Positions 40,320-53,905 of a stretch of DNA of 64,000 nucleotides are shown piece by piece. The position numbers and the translations under genes are program-made. This DNA is from Aplectana chamaeleonis (Eukaryota; Nematoda; Chromadorea; Rhabditida; Cosmocercidae). The stretch spans positions 131,209 to 195,208 of the forward strand of contig JAPDOI010001320.1 in NCBI GenBank assembly GCA_029168955.1. The letters are read 5' to 3'. The notes under the pieces are model-generated. The model was not told the origin of the DNA. It did no database searches and saw only the letters and a program-made list of their open reading frames with translations. Within the stretch, counting starts at the first letter, position 1. The number at the start of each line of letters is the position of its first letter.

Positions 40320-41353
40320 TTTGAACTTTCAAAGCTATGGATCGTGGTGGGACCACCCTACCTGTTGCATATTGGGTCCTTTAAACTTTCACAGTTATGG
40401 ATCGTGGTGAGACCACGCTACCTGTTGCATATTGAGTCCTTTGAACTTTCGAGGCTATGGATCTTGGTGGGACCACCCTACCTGTTGCATATCGAGTCTC
40501 TCTAACTTTCGAAGTTATGGATCGTGGTGGGACCACCCTACCTGTTGCACATTGAGTCCTTTAAACTTTCGAGGCTATGGATCGTGGTGGGACCACCCTA
40601 CCTGTTGCACACTGAGTCCTTTAAACTTTCGAGGCTATGGATCTTGGTGGGACCACCCTACCTGTTGCATATCGAGTCTCTTGAACTTTCGAAGTTATGG
40701 ATCGTGGTGAGACCACGCTACCTGTTGCATATTGAGTCCTTTGAACTTTCGAGGCTATGGATCTTGGTGGGGCCACCCTACTAGTTGCAGATTGAGCCCT
40801 TTAAACTTTCGCCGTTATGGATCGTGGTGGGACCACCCTACCTGTTGCATATTGGGTCCTTCAAACTTTAGAGGCTATGGATCGTGGTGAGACCACGCTA
40901 CCTGTTGCATATTGAGTCCTTTGAACTTTCACCTCTATGGATCGTGGTGGGACCACCCTACTTGTTGCACATTGGTTCCTTTAAACATTCACAATTATGA
41001 ACCGTGCTGGGACCACCTTACCTGTTGCATATAGGGTTCTTCAAACTTTCACCGGTGTAAATCGTGGTGGGACCACGCTACCTGTTGCATATTGAGTCCT
41101 TTGAACTTTCAAAGTTATGGATCGTGGTGGGACCACCCTACCTGTTGCACATTGAGTCCTTTAAACTTTCAAAGCTATGGATCGTGGTAAGACCACCCTA
41201 CCTGTTGCACATTGGGTACTTCAAACTTTCAAAGCTATGGATCGTGGTGGGACCACCCTACCTGTTGCACATTGAGTCCTTTAAACTTTCAAAGCTATGG
41301 ATCGTGGTGGGACCACCCTACCTGTTGCATATTGAGCCCTTAGAACTTTCGAG

Positions 41354-42224
41354 GCTATGAATCGTGGTGAGACCACGCTACCTGTTGCATATTGAGTCCT
41401 TTGAACTTTCGAGGCTATGGATCTTGGTGGGACCACCCTACTTGTTGCAGATTGAGCCCTTTAAACTTTCGCCGTTATGGATCGTGGTGGGACCACCCTA
41501 CCTGTTGCATATTGGGTCCTTCAAACTTTCAAAGTTATGGATCGTGGTGGGACCACCCTACCTGTTGCACTTTGAGTCTTTTAAAGTTTCGAGGCTATGG
41601 ATCGTGGTGAGACCACCCTACCTGTTGCATATTGAGTCCTTTTGACTTTCGAGGCTATGGATTTTGGTGGGACCACCCTACCTGTTGCATATTGGGTTCT
41701 TAAAACTTTTGACGTTATGGATCGTAGTGGGGGACCACCCTACCTAATGCATATCGAGTCTTTTGAACTTTCAAAGTTATGGATCGTGGTGGGACCACCC
41801 TACCTGTTGCATATTGGGCTTTTTAAACTTTCACAGTTATGGATCGTGGTGAGACCACGCTACCTGTTGCATATTGAGTCCTTAGAACTTTCGAGGCTAT
41901 GGATCTTGGTGGGACCACCCTACTTGTTGCACATTGGGTCCTTTAAACATTCACAATTATGAACCGTGCTGGGACCACCTTACCTGTTGCATATAGGGTT
42001 CTTCAAACTTTCACCGGTGTAAATCGTGGTGGGACCACGCTACCTGTTGCATATTGAGTCCTTTGAACTTTCAAAGCTATGGATCGTGGTGGGACCACCC
42101 TATCTGTTGCATATTGGGCTTTTTAAACTTTCACAGTTATGGATCGTGGTGAGACCACGCTACCTGTTGCATATTGAGTCCTTAGAACTTTCGAGGCTAT
42201 GGATCTTGGTGGGACCATTCCACC
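41354..42224. repeat. 0.9-kb block shared with 37,690-38,560 and part of 45,560-46,290
   Basis: The three blocks share the 62-bp AGTGGGGGACC monomer followed by CTAATGCATATC, the GTTTCGAGGC monomer and the GTGTAAATCG monomer. Offsets are 3,664 bp (to 38 kb) and 4,206 bp (to 46 kb). Differences are few single bases, such as ATTCAGAATT at 38,285 versus ATTCACAATT. Confidence 0.8.
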
Positions 42225-42849
42225 TGTTTCATATTGGGCTTTTCAAACTTTCAAAGCTATGGATCGTGGTGGGACCACCCTACCTGTTGCATATTGGGCT
42301 TTTTAAACTTTCACAGTTATGGATCGTGGTGAGACCGCGCTACCTGTTGCATATTGAGTCCTTTGAACTTTCAAAGCTATGGATCGTGGTGGGACCACCC
42401 TACCTGTTGCATATTGGGTCCTTTAAACTTTCACAGTTATAGATCGTGGTGAGACCACGCTACCTGTTGCATATTGAGTCCTTTAAACTTTCGAGGCTAT
42501 GGATTTTGGTGGGACCACCCTACCTGATGCATATCGAGTCTCTTGAACTTTCGAAGTTATGGATCGTGGTGGGACCACCCTACCTGTTGCACATTGAGTC
42601 CTTTAAACTTTCGCCGTTATGGATCGTGGTGAGACCACCCTACCTGTTGCATACTGAGTCCTTTAAACTTTCGAGGCTATGGATCTTGGTGGGACCACCC
42701 TACCTGTTGCATATCGAGTCTCTTGAACTTTCGAAGTTATGGATCGTGGTGAGACCACGCTACCTGTTGCATATTGAGTCCTTAGAACTTTCGAGGCTAT
42801 GGATCTTGGTGGGACCACCCTACTTGTTGCAGATTGAGTCCCTTAAACT

Positions 42850-43400
42850 TTCGCCGTTATGGATCGTGGTGGGACCACCCTACCTGTTGCATATTGGGTC
42901 CTTCAAACTTTCAAAGTTATGGATCGTGGTGGGACCACCCTACCTGTTGCACTTTGAGTCCTTTAAAGTTTCGAGGCTATGGATCGTGGTGAGACCACCA
43001 TACCTGTTGCGTATTGAGTCCTTTTAACTTTCGAGGCTATGGATTCTGGTGGGACCACCCTACCTGTTGCATATTGGGTCCTTCAAACTTTTGACGTTAT
43101 GGATCGTAGTGGGGGACCACCCTACCTGTTGCATATCGAGTCTTTTGAACTTTCAAAGTTATGGATCGTGGTGGGACCACCCTACCTGTTGCATATTGGG
43201 CTTTTCAAACTTTCACAGTTATGGATCGTGGTGAGACCACGCTACCTGTTGCATATTGAGTCCTTAGAACTTTCGAGGCTATGGATCTTGGTGGGACCAC
43301 CCTACTCGTTACACATTGGGTCCTTTAAACATTCACAATTATGAACCGTGCTGGGACCACCTTACCTGTTGCATATAGGGTTCTTCAAACTTTCACCGGT
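42850..43400. repeat. Block shared with 32,290-32,720 at a 10.57-kb offset
   Basis: Both carry GAGACCACCATACCTG with TTGCGTATTG, then GGATTCTGGTGGG, then the 62-bp AGTGGGGGACC monomer followed by GTTGCATATC rather than AATGCATATC. This combination occurs only at these two places in the window. Confidence 0.75.
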
Positions 43401-45116
43401 GTAAATCGTGGTGGGACCACGCTACCTGTTGCATATTGAGTCCTTTGAACTTTCAAAGCTATGGATCGTGGTGGGACCACCCTATCTGTTGCATATTGGG
43501 CTTTTTAAACTTTCACAGTTATGGATCGTGGTGAGACCACGCTACCTGTTGCATATTGAGTCCTTAGAACTTTCGAGGCTATGGATCTTGGTGGGACCAC
43601 CCCACCTGTTTCATATTGGGTCCTTCAAACTTTCATAGCTATGGATCGTGGTGGGACCACCCTACCTGTTGCATATAGGGTTCTTTTGAACTTTCACAAT
43701 TATGGATCGTGGTGGGACCACCCTACCTGTTGCATATTGGGTTTTTTAAACTTTCACCCGTGTGGATCGTGGTGGGACCGTCCTAACTGCTGCATTTTGG
43801 GTCCTTTAAACTTTCACAGTTATGGATCGTGGTGAGACCACGCTACCTGTTGCATATTGAGTCCTTTGAACTTTCGAGGCTATGGATCTTGGTGGGACCA
43901 CCCTACCTGTTGCATATCGAGTCTCTTGAACTTTCGAAGTTATGGATCGTGGTGGGACCACCCTACCTGTTGCACATTGAGTCCTTTAAACTTTCGAGGC
44001 TATGGATCTTGGTGGGACCACCCTACCTGTTGCATATCGAGTCTCTTGAACTTTCGAAGTTATGGATCGTGGTGAGACCACCCTACCTGTTGCACACTGA
44101 GTCCTTTAAACTTTCGAGGCTATGGATCTTGGTGGGACCACCCTACCTGTTGCATATCGAGTCTCTTGAACTTTCGAAGTTATGGATCGTGGTGAGACCA
44201 CGCTACCTGTTGCATATTGAGTCCTTTGAACTTTCGAGGCTATGGATGTTGGTGGGACCACCCTACTTGTTGCAGATTGAGCCCTTTAAACTTTCGCCGT
44301 TATGGATCGTGGTGGGACCACCCTACCTGTTGCATATTGGATCCTTCAAACTTTCAAAGTTATGGATCGTGGTGGGACCACCCTACCTGTTGCACTTTGA
44401 GTCTTTTAAAGTTTCGAGGCTATGGATCGTGGTGAGACCACCCTACCTGTTGCATATTGAGTCCTTTTAACTTTCGAGGCTATGGATTTTGGTGGGACCA
44501 CCCTACCTGTTGCATATTGGGTTCTTAAAACTTTTGACGTTATGGATCGTAGTGGGACCACCCTACCTGTTGCATATCGAGTCTTTTGAACTTTCAAAGT
44601 TATGGATCGTGGTGGGACCACCCTACCTGTTGCATATTGGGCTTTTCAAACTTTCACAGTTATGGATCGTGGTGAGACCACGCTACCTGTTGCATATTGA
44701 GTCCTTAGAACTTTCGAGGCTATGGATCTTGGTGGGACCACCCTACTCGTTACACATTGGGTCCTTTAAACATTCACAATTATGAACCGTGCTGGGACCA
44801 CCTTACCTGTTGCATATAGGGTTCTTCAAACTTTCACCGGTGTGGATCGTGGTGGGACCACGCTACCTGTTGCATATTGAGTCCTTTGAACTTTCAAAGC
44901 TATGGATCGTGGTGGGACCACCCTACCTGTTGCATATTGGGCTTTTTAAACTTTCACAGTTATGGATCGTGGTGAGACCACGCTACCTGTTGCATATTGA
45001 GTCCTTAGAACTTTCGAGGCTATGGATCTTGGTGGGACCATTCCACCTGTTTCATATTGGGTCCTTCAAACTTTCAAAGCTATGGATCGTGGTGGGACCA
45101 CCCTACCTGTTGCATA

Positions 45117-45547
45117 TAGGCTTCTTTTGAACTTTCACAATTATGGATCGTGGTGGGACCACCCTACCTGTTGCATATTGGGTCCTTTGAACTTTCAAAG
45201 CTATGGATCGTGGTGGGACCACCCTACCTGTTGCATATTGGGTCCTTTAAACTTTCACAGTTATGGATCGTGGTGAGACCACGCTACCTGTTGCATATTG
45301 AGTCCTTTGAACTTTCGAGGCTATGGATCTTGGTGGGACCACCCTACCTGTTGCATATCGAGTCTCTTGAACTTTCGAAGTTATGGATCGTGGTGGGACC
45401 ACCCTACCTGTTGCACATTGAGTCCTTTAAACTTTCGCCGTTATGGATCGTGGTGAGACCACCCTACCTGTTGCACACTGAGTCCTTTAAACTTTCGAGG
45501 CTATGGATCTTGGTGGGACCACCCTACCTGTTGCATATCGAGTCTCT
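45117..45547. repeat. 430-bp block duplicated from 38,630-39,060
   Basis: At an offset of 6,487 bp both blocks begin with the rare ATATAGGCTTCTTTTGAAC junction and continue through the same monomer order, including GTGAGACCACCC with CACACTGAGTCC. They diverge where 39,020 has ACTTGTTGCACATTGG and 45,507 continues with ACCTGTTGCATATCG. Confidence 0.75.
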
Positions 45548-48500
45548 TGAACTTTCGAAGTTATGGATCGTGGTGAGACCACGCTACCTGTTGCATATTG
45601 AGTCCTTTGAACTTTCGAGGCTATGGATCTTGGTGGGACCACCCTACTTGTTGCAGATTGAGCCCTTTAAACTTTCGCCGTTATGGATCGTGGTGGGACC
45701 ACCCTACCTGTTGCATATTGGATCCTTCAAACTTTCAAAGTTATGGATCGTGGTGGGACCACCCTACCTGTTGCACTTTGAGTCTTTTAAAGTTTCGAGG
45801 CTATGGATCGTGGTGAGACCACCCTACCTGTTGCATATTGAGTCCTTTTAACTTTCGAGGCTATGGACTTTGGTGGGACCACCCTACCTGTTGCATATTG
45901 GGTTCTTAAAACTTTTGACGTTATGGATCGTAGTGGGGGACCACCCTACCTAATGCATATCGAGTCTTTTGAACTTTCAAAGTTATGGATCGTGGTGGGA
46001 CCACCCTACCTGTTGCATATTGGGCTTTTTAAACTTTCACAGTTATGGATCGTGGTGAGACCACGCTACCTGTTGCATATTGAGTCCTTAGAACTTTCGA
46101 GGCTATGGATTTTGGTGGGACCACCCTACTTGTTGCACATTGGGTCCTTTAAACATTCACAATTATGAACCGTGCTGGGACCACCTTACCTGTTGCATAT
46201 AGGGTTCTTCAAACTTTCACCGGTGTAAATCGTGGTGGGACCACGCTACCTGTTGCATATTGAGTCCTTTGAACTTTCAAAGCTATGGATCTTGGTGGGA
46301 CCACCCCACCTGTTTCATATTGGGTCCTTCAAACTTTCAAAGTTATGGATCGTGGTGGGACCACCCTACCTGTTGCATATTGGGCTTTTTAAACTTTCAC
46401 AGTTATGGATCGTGGTGAGACCACGCTACCTGTTGCATATTGGGATTTTTAAACTTTCACAGTTATGGATCGTGGTGAGACCACGCTACCTGTTGCATAT
46501 TGAGTCCTTAGAACTTTCGAGGCTATGGATCTTGGTGGGACCACCCCACCTGTTTCATATTGGGTCCTTCAAACTTTCATAGCTATGGATCGTGGTGGGA
46601 CCACCCTACCTGTTGCATATAGGGTTCTTTTGAACTTTCACAATTATGGATCGTGGTGGGACCACCCTACCTGTTGCAAATCGGGTCCTTCAAACTTCCG
46701 AGGCTATGGATCGTAGTGGGACCACCCTACCTTTGCATATCGAGTCTTTTAAACTTTCATAGCTATGGATCGTGGTGGGACCACCCTACCTGTTGCACAT
46801 TGAGTTCTTTTGAACTTTCACAATTATGGATCGTGGTGGGACCACCCTACCTGTTGCATATTGGGTTTTTTTAAACTTTCACCCGTGTGGATCGTGGTGG
46901 GACCGTCCTAACTGCTGCATTTTGGATCCCTTAAACTTTCACCTCTATGGATCGTGCTAGGACCACCCTACCTGTTGGATATAGGGTTGTTTAAACCTTC
47001 ATTGTTATGGATCGTAGTGGGACCACCCTACCTTTGCATATCGAGTCTTTTAAACTTTCATAGCTATGGATCGTGGTGGGACCACCCTACCTGTTGCATA
47101 TAGGGTTCTTTTGAACTTTCACAATTATGGATCGTGGTGGGACCACCCTACCTGTTGCATATTGGGTTTTTTAAACTTTCACCCGTGTGGATCGTGGTGG
47201 GACCGTCCTAACTGCTGCATTTTGGATCCCTTAAACTTTCACCTCTATGGATCGTGCTAGGACCACCCTACCTGTTGGATATAGGGTTGTTTAAACCTTT
47301 ATTGTTATGGATTGTGGTGGGACCACCCTACCTGTTGCATATTGAGTCCTTTAAACTTTCGCCGTTATGTATCGTGTTGGGACCACCCTACCTGGTGCAT
47401 ATTGGATCCTTTAAACTTTCGCCGTTATGGATCGTGGTGAGACCACCCTAACTGTTGCATATTGAGTCCTTTAAACTTTCGAGGCTATGGATTTTGGTGG
47501 GACCACCCTACCTGTTGCATATTGGGTCCTTCAAACTTTCAAAGCTATGGATCGTAGTGGGACCACCCTACCTGTTGCATATTGGGTTTTTTAAACTTTC
47601 ACCCGTGTGGATCGTGGTGGGACCGTCCTAACTGCTGCATTTTGGATCCCTTAAACTTTCACCTCTATGGATCGTGCTAGGACCACCCTACCTGTTGCAT
47701 ATTGGGTTTTTTAAACTTTCACCGGTGTGGATCATGGTGGGACCACCCTACTTGTTGCACATTGGGTCCTTTAAACATTCACAATTATGAACCGTGCTGG
47801 GACCACTCTACCTGTTGCAAATCGGGTCCTTTAAACTTCCGAGGCTATGGATCGTGGTGGGACCACCCTACCTGTTGCAAATCGGGTCCTTCAAACTTCC
47901 GAGGCTATGGATCGTAGTGGGACCACCCTACCTTTGCATATCGAGTCTTTTAAACTTTCATAGCTATGGATCGTGGTGGGACCACCCTACCTGTTGCATA
48001 TAGGGTTCTTTTGAACTTTCACAATTATGGATCGTGGTGGGACCACCCTACCTGTTGCATATTGGGTTTTTTTAAACTTTCACCCGTGTGGATCGTGGTG
48101 GGACCGTCCTAACTGCTGCATTTTGGATCCCTTAAACTTTCACCTCTATGGATCGTGCTAGGACCACCCTACCTGTTGGATATAGGGTTGTTTAAACCTT
48201 CATTGTTATGGATTGTGGTGGGACCACCCCACCTGTTTCATATTGGGTCCTTCAAACTTTCATAGCTATGGATCGTGGTGGGACCACCCTATCTGTTGCA
48301 TATTGGATCCTTTAAACTTTCGCCGTTATGGATCGTGGTGGGACCACCCTATCTGTTGCATATTGGGTTTTTTAAACTTTCACCGGTGTGGATCGTGGTG
48401 GGACCGCCCTAACTGCTGCATTTTGGATCCCTTAAACTTTCACCGTTATGGATCGTGCTAGGACCACCCTACCTGTTGGATATAGGGTTGTTTAAACCTT

Positions 48501-51500
48501 CATTGTTATGGATTGTGGTGGGACCACCCTACCTGTTGCATATTGAGTCCTTAGAACTTTCGAGCCTATGGATCTTTGTGGGACCACCCTACTTGTTGCA
48601 GATTGAGTCCTTTGAACTATCGAGGCTATGGATCATGGTGGGATCACCCTACTTGTTGCACATTGGGTCCTTTAAACATTCACAATTATGAACCGTGCTG
48701 AGACCACTCTACCTGTTGCAAATCGGGTCCTTTAAACTTCCGAGGCTATGGATCGTGGTGGGACCACCCTACCTGTTGCAAATCGGGTCCTTCAAACTTC
48801 CGAGGCTATGGATCGTAGTGGGACCACCCTACCTTTGCATATCGAGTCTTTTGAACTTTCATAGCTATGGATCGTGGTGGGACCACCCTACCTGTTGCAT
48901 ATAGGGTTCTTTTGAACTTTCACAATTATGGATCGTGGTGGGACCACCCTACCTGTTGCATATTGGGTTTTTTTAAACTTTCACCCGTGTGGATCGTGGT
49001 GGGACCGTCCTAACTGCTGCATTTTGGATCCCTTAAACTTTCACCTCTATGGATCGTGCTAGGACCACCCTACCTGTTGGATATAGGGTTGTTTAAACCT
49101 TCATTGTTATGGATTGTGGTGGGACCACCCTACCTGTTGCATATTGAGTCCTTTAAACTTTCGCCGTTATGGATCGTGTTGGGACCACCCTATCTGTTGC
49201 ATATTGGATCCTTTAAACTTTCGCCGTTATGGATCGTGGTGGGACCACCCTATCTGTTGCATATTGGGTTTTTTAAACTTTCACCGGTGTGGATCGTGGT
49301 GGGACCGCCCTAACTGCTGCATTTTGGATCCCTTAAACTTTCACCGTTATGGATCGTGCTGGGACCACCCTACCTGTTGCATATAGGGTTCTTTAAACTT
49401 TCATTGTTATGGATTGTGGTGGGATCACCCTACCTGTTGCATATTGAGTCCTTAGAACTTTCGAGCCTATGGATCTTTGTGGGACCACCCTACTTGTTGC
49501 AGATTGAGCCCTTTAAACTTTCGCCGTTATGGATCGTGGTGGGACCACCCTACCTGTTGCATATTGGGTCCTTCAAACTTTCAAAGTTATGGATCGTGGT
49601 GGGACCACCCTACCTGTTGCACTTTGAGTCCTTTAAAGTTTCGAGGCTATGGATTGTGGTGAGACCACCCTACCTGTTGCATATTGAGTCCTTTTAACTT
49701 TCGAGGCTATGGATTTTGGTGGGACCACCCTACCTGTTGCATATTGGGTCCTTAAAACTTTTGACGTTATGGATCGTAGTGGGGGACCACCCTACCTAAT
49801 GCATATCGAGTCTTTTGAACTTTCACAGTTATGGATCGTGGTGAGACCACGCTACCTGTTGCATATTGAGTCCTTAGAACTTTCGAGGCTATGGATCTTG
49901 GTGGGACCACCCTACTTGTTACACATTGGGTCCTTTAAACATTCACAATTATGAACCGTGCTGGGACCACCTTACCCGTTGCATATAGGGTTCTTCAAAC
50001 TTTCACCGGTGTAAATCGTGGTGGGACCACGCTACCTGTTGCATATTGAGTCCTTTGAACTTTCAAAGCTATGGATCGTGGTGGGACCACCCTACCTGTT
50101 GCAGATTGGGCTTTTTAAACTTACACAGTTATGGATCGTGGTGAGACCACGCTACCTGTTGCATATTGAGTCCTTAGAACTTTCGAGGCTATGGATCTTG
50201 GTGGGACCACCTTACTTGTTACACATTGGGTGCTTTAAACATTCACAATTATGAACCGTGCTGGGACCACCTTACCTGTTGCATATAGGGTTTTTTAAAC
50301 TTTCACCCGTGTGGATCGTGGTGGGACCGTCCTAACTGCTGCATTTTGGATCCCTTAAACTTTCACCTCTATGGATCGTGCTAGGACCACCCTACCTGTT
50401 GGATATAGGGTTGTTTAAACCTTCATTGTTATGGATTGTGGTGGGACCACCCTACCTGTTGCACATTGAGTCCTTTAAACTTTCGCCGTTATGGATCGTG
50501 TTGGGACCACCCTACCTGTTGCATATTGGATCCTTTAAACTTTCGCCGTTATGGATCGTGGTGGGACCACCCTATCTGTTGCATATTGGGTTTTTTAAAC
50601 TTTCACCGGTGTGGATCGTGGTGGGACCGCCCTAACTGCTGCATTTTGAATCCCTTAAACTTTCACCGTTATGGATCGTGCTGGGACCACCCTACCTGTT
50701 GCATATAGGGTTCTTTAAACTTTCATTGTTATGGATTGTGGTGGGATCACCCTACCTGTTGCATATCGAGTCTTTTGAACTTTTAAAGTTATGGATCGTG
50801 GTGGGACCGCCCTAACTGCTGCATTTTGGATCCCTTAAACTTTCACCGTTATGGATCGTGCTGGGACCACCCTACCTGTTGCATATAGGGTTCTTTAAGC
50901 TTTCATTGTTATGGATTGTGGTGGGATCACCCTACCTGTTGCATAGCGAGTCTTTTGAACTTTTAAAGTTATGGATCGTGGTGGGACCACCCTACCTGTT
51001 GCATATTGGGCTTTTTGAACTTTCACCGGTGTGGATCGTGGTGGGACCGCCCTGACTGCTGCATTTTGGATCCCTTAAACTTTCACCGTTATGGATCGTG
51101 CTGGAACCACCCTACCTGTTGCATATAGGGTTCTTTAAACTTCCATTGTTATGGATTGTGGTGGGACCACCCTACCTGTTGCATATTGGGTCCTTCAAAC
51201 TTTTGACGTTATGGATCGTAGTGGGACCACCCTACCTGTTGCATATCGAGTCTTTTGAACTTTCACAGTTATGGATCGTGGTGAGACCACGCTACCTGTT
51301 GCATAATGAGTCCTTTGAACTATCGAGGCTATGGATCATGGTGGGACCACCCTACTTGTTGCACATTGGGTCCTTTAAACATTCACAATTATGAACCGTG
51401 CTGGGACCACTCTACCTGTTGCAAATCGGGTCCTTTAAACTTCCGAGGCTATGGATCGTGGTGGGACCACCCTACCTGTTGCAAATCGGGTCCTTCAAAC

Positions 51501-53679
51501 TTTCGACGTTATGGATCGTAGTGGGACCACCCTACCTTTGCATATCGAGTCTTTTGAACTTTCAAAGCTATGGATCGTGGTAAGACCACCCTACCTGTTG
51601 CAGATTGAGTCCTTTAAACTTTCGCCGTTATGGATCGTGGTGGGACCACCCTACCTGTTGCATATTGGGTTTTTTAAACTTTCACCCGTGTGGATCGTGG
51701 TGGGACCGTCCTAACTGCTGCATTTTGGATCCCTTAAACTTTCACCTCCATGGATCGTGCTAGGTTCACCCTACCTGTTGGATATAGGGTTGTTTAAACC
51801 TTCATTGTTATGGATTGTGGTGAGACCACCCTACCTGTTGCATATTGAGTCCTTTAAACTTTCGCCGTTACGGATCGTGTTGGGACCACCCTACCTGTTG
51901 CATATTGAATCCTTTAAACTTTCGCCGTTATGGATCGTGGTGGGACCACCCTATCTGTTGCATATTGGGTTTTTTAAACTTTCACCGGTGTGGATCGTGG
52001 TGGAACCGCCCTAACTGCTGCATTTTGGATCCCTTAAACTTTCACCGTTGTGGATCGCGCTGGGACCACCCTACCTGTTGCATATAGGGTTCTTTAAACT
52101 TTCATTGTTATGGATTGTGGTGGGATCACCCTACCTGTTGCATATCGAGTCTTTTGAACTTTTAAAGTTATGGATCGTGGTGGGACCACCCTAACTGTTG
52201 CATATTGAGTCCTTTAAACTTTCGAGGCTATGGATTTTGGTGGGACCACCCTACCTGTTGCATATTGGGTCCTTCAAATTTTCAAAGCTATGGATCGTAG
52301 TGGGACCACCCTACCTGTTGCATATAGGGTTCTTTAAACTTCCATTGTTATGGATTGTGGTGGGACCACCCTACCTGTTGCATATTGGGTCCTTCAAACT
52401 TTTGACGTTATGGATCGTAGTGGGACCACCCTACCTGTTGCATATCGAGTCTTTTGAACTTTCACAGTTATGGATCGTGGTGAGACCACGCTACCTGTTG
52501 CATATTGAGTCCTTTGAACTTTCAAAGTTATGGATCGTGGTGGGACCACCCTACCTGTTGCACATTGAGTCCTTTAAACTTTCGCCGTTATGGATCGTGC
52601 TGGGACCACTCTACCTGTTGCAAATCGGGTCCTTTAAACTTCCGAGGCTTCGGATCGTGGTGGAACCACCCTACCTGTTGCAAATCGGGTCCTTCAAACT
52701 TTCGACGTTATGGATCGTAGTGGGACCACCCTACCTGTTGCATATCGAGTCTCTTGAACTTTCAAAGTTATGGATCGTGGTGGGACCACCCTACCTGTTG
52801 CACATTGAGTCCTTCAAACTTTTGACGTTACGGATCGTAGTGGGACCACCCTACCTGCTGCATATTGGGTTTTTTAAACTTTCACCCGTGTGGATCGTGG
52901 TGGGACCGTCCTAACTGCTGCATTTTGGATCCCTTAAACTTTCACCTCTATGGATCGTGCTAGGACCACCCTACCTGTTGGATATAGGGTTGTTTAAACC
53001 TTCATTGTTATGGATTGTGGTGAGACCACCCTACCTGTTGCATATTGAGTCCTTTAAACTTTCGCCGTTATGGATCGTGTTGGGACCACCCTACCTGTTG
53101 CATATTGGATCCTTTAAACTTTCGCCGTTATGGATCGTGGTGGGACCACCCTATCTGTTGCATATTGGGTTTTTTAAACTTTCACCGGTGTGGATCGTGG
53201 TGGGACCGCCCTAACTGCTGCATTTTGGATCCCTTAAACTTTCACCGTTATGGATCGCGCTGGGACCACCCTACCTGTTGCATATAGGGTTCTTTAAACT
53301 TTCATTGTTATGGATTGTGGTGGGATCACCCTACCTGTTGCATATCGAGTCTTTTGAACTTTTAAAGTTATGGATCGTGGTGGGACCACCCTACCTGTTG
53401 CATAATGAATCCTTTGAACTATCGAGGCTATGGATCATGGTGGGACCACCCTACTTGTTGCACATTGGGTCCTTTAAACATTCACAATTATGAACCGTGA
53501 TGGGACCACTCTACCTGTTGCATATTGAATCCTTTAAACTTTCGCCGTTATGGATCGTGGTGGGACCACCCTATCTGTTGCAAATCGGGTCCTTCAAACT
53601 TTCGACGTTATGGATCGTAGTGGGACCACCCTACCTTTGCATATCGAGTCTTTTGAACTTTCAAAGCTATGGATCGTGG

Positions 53680-53905
53680 TGGGACCACTCTCCCTGTTGC
53701 ATATTGAGTCCTTCAAACTTTCATCGTTATGGATCGTTATTGGACCACTCTACCTGTTGCATATTGAGTCCTTTGAAAATCCATAGCTATGCATCGTGAT
53801 AGGACCACCCTACCTGTTGCATACTGAGTCCTTTAATCTTTCATCGTTATGGATCGTGATGGGACCGCCCTACCTGTTGCATATTGAGTCCTTTAAACTT
53901 TCACC
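53680..53905. repeat. Fourth patch of diverged monomers
   Basis: CACTCTCCCTG, TCGTTATTGG, AAAATCCATAGCTATGC and TTTAATCTTTCATCG variants lie in normal register. They match the 27.98-28.07 kb patch and parts of 14.5 and 15.4 kb, which are 25-40 kb away. Confidence 0.7.
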
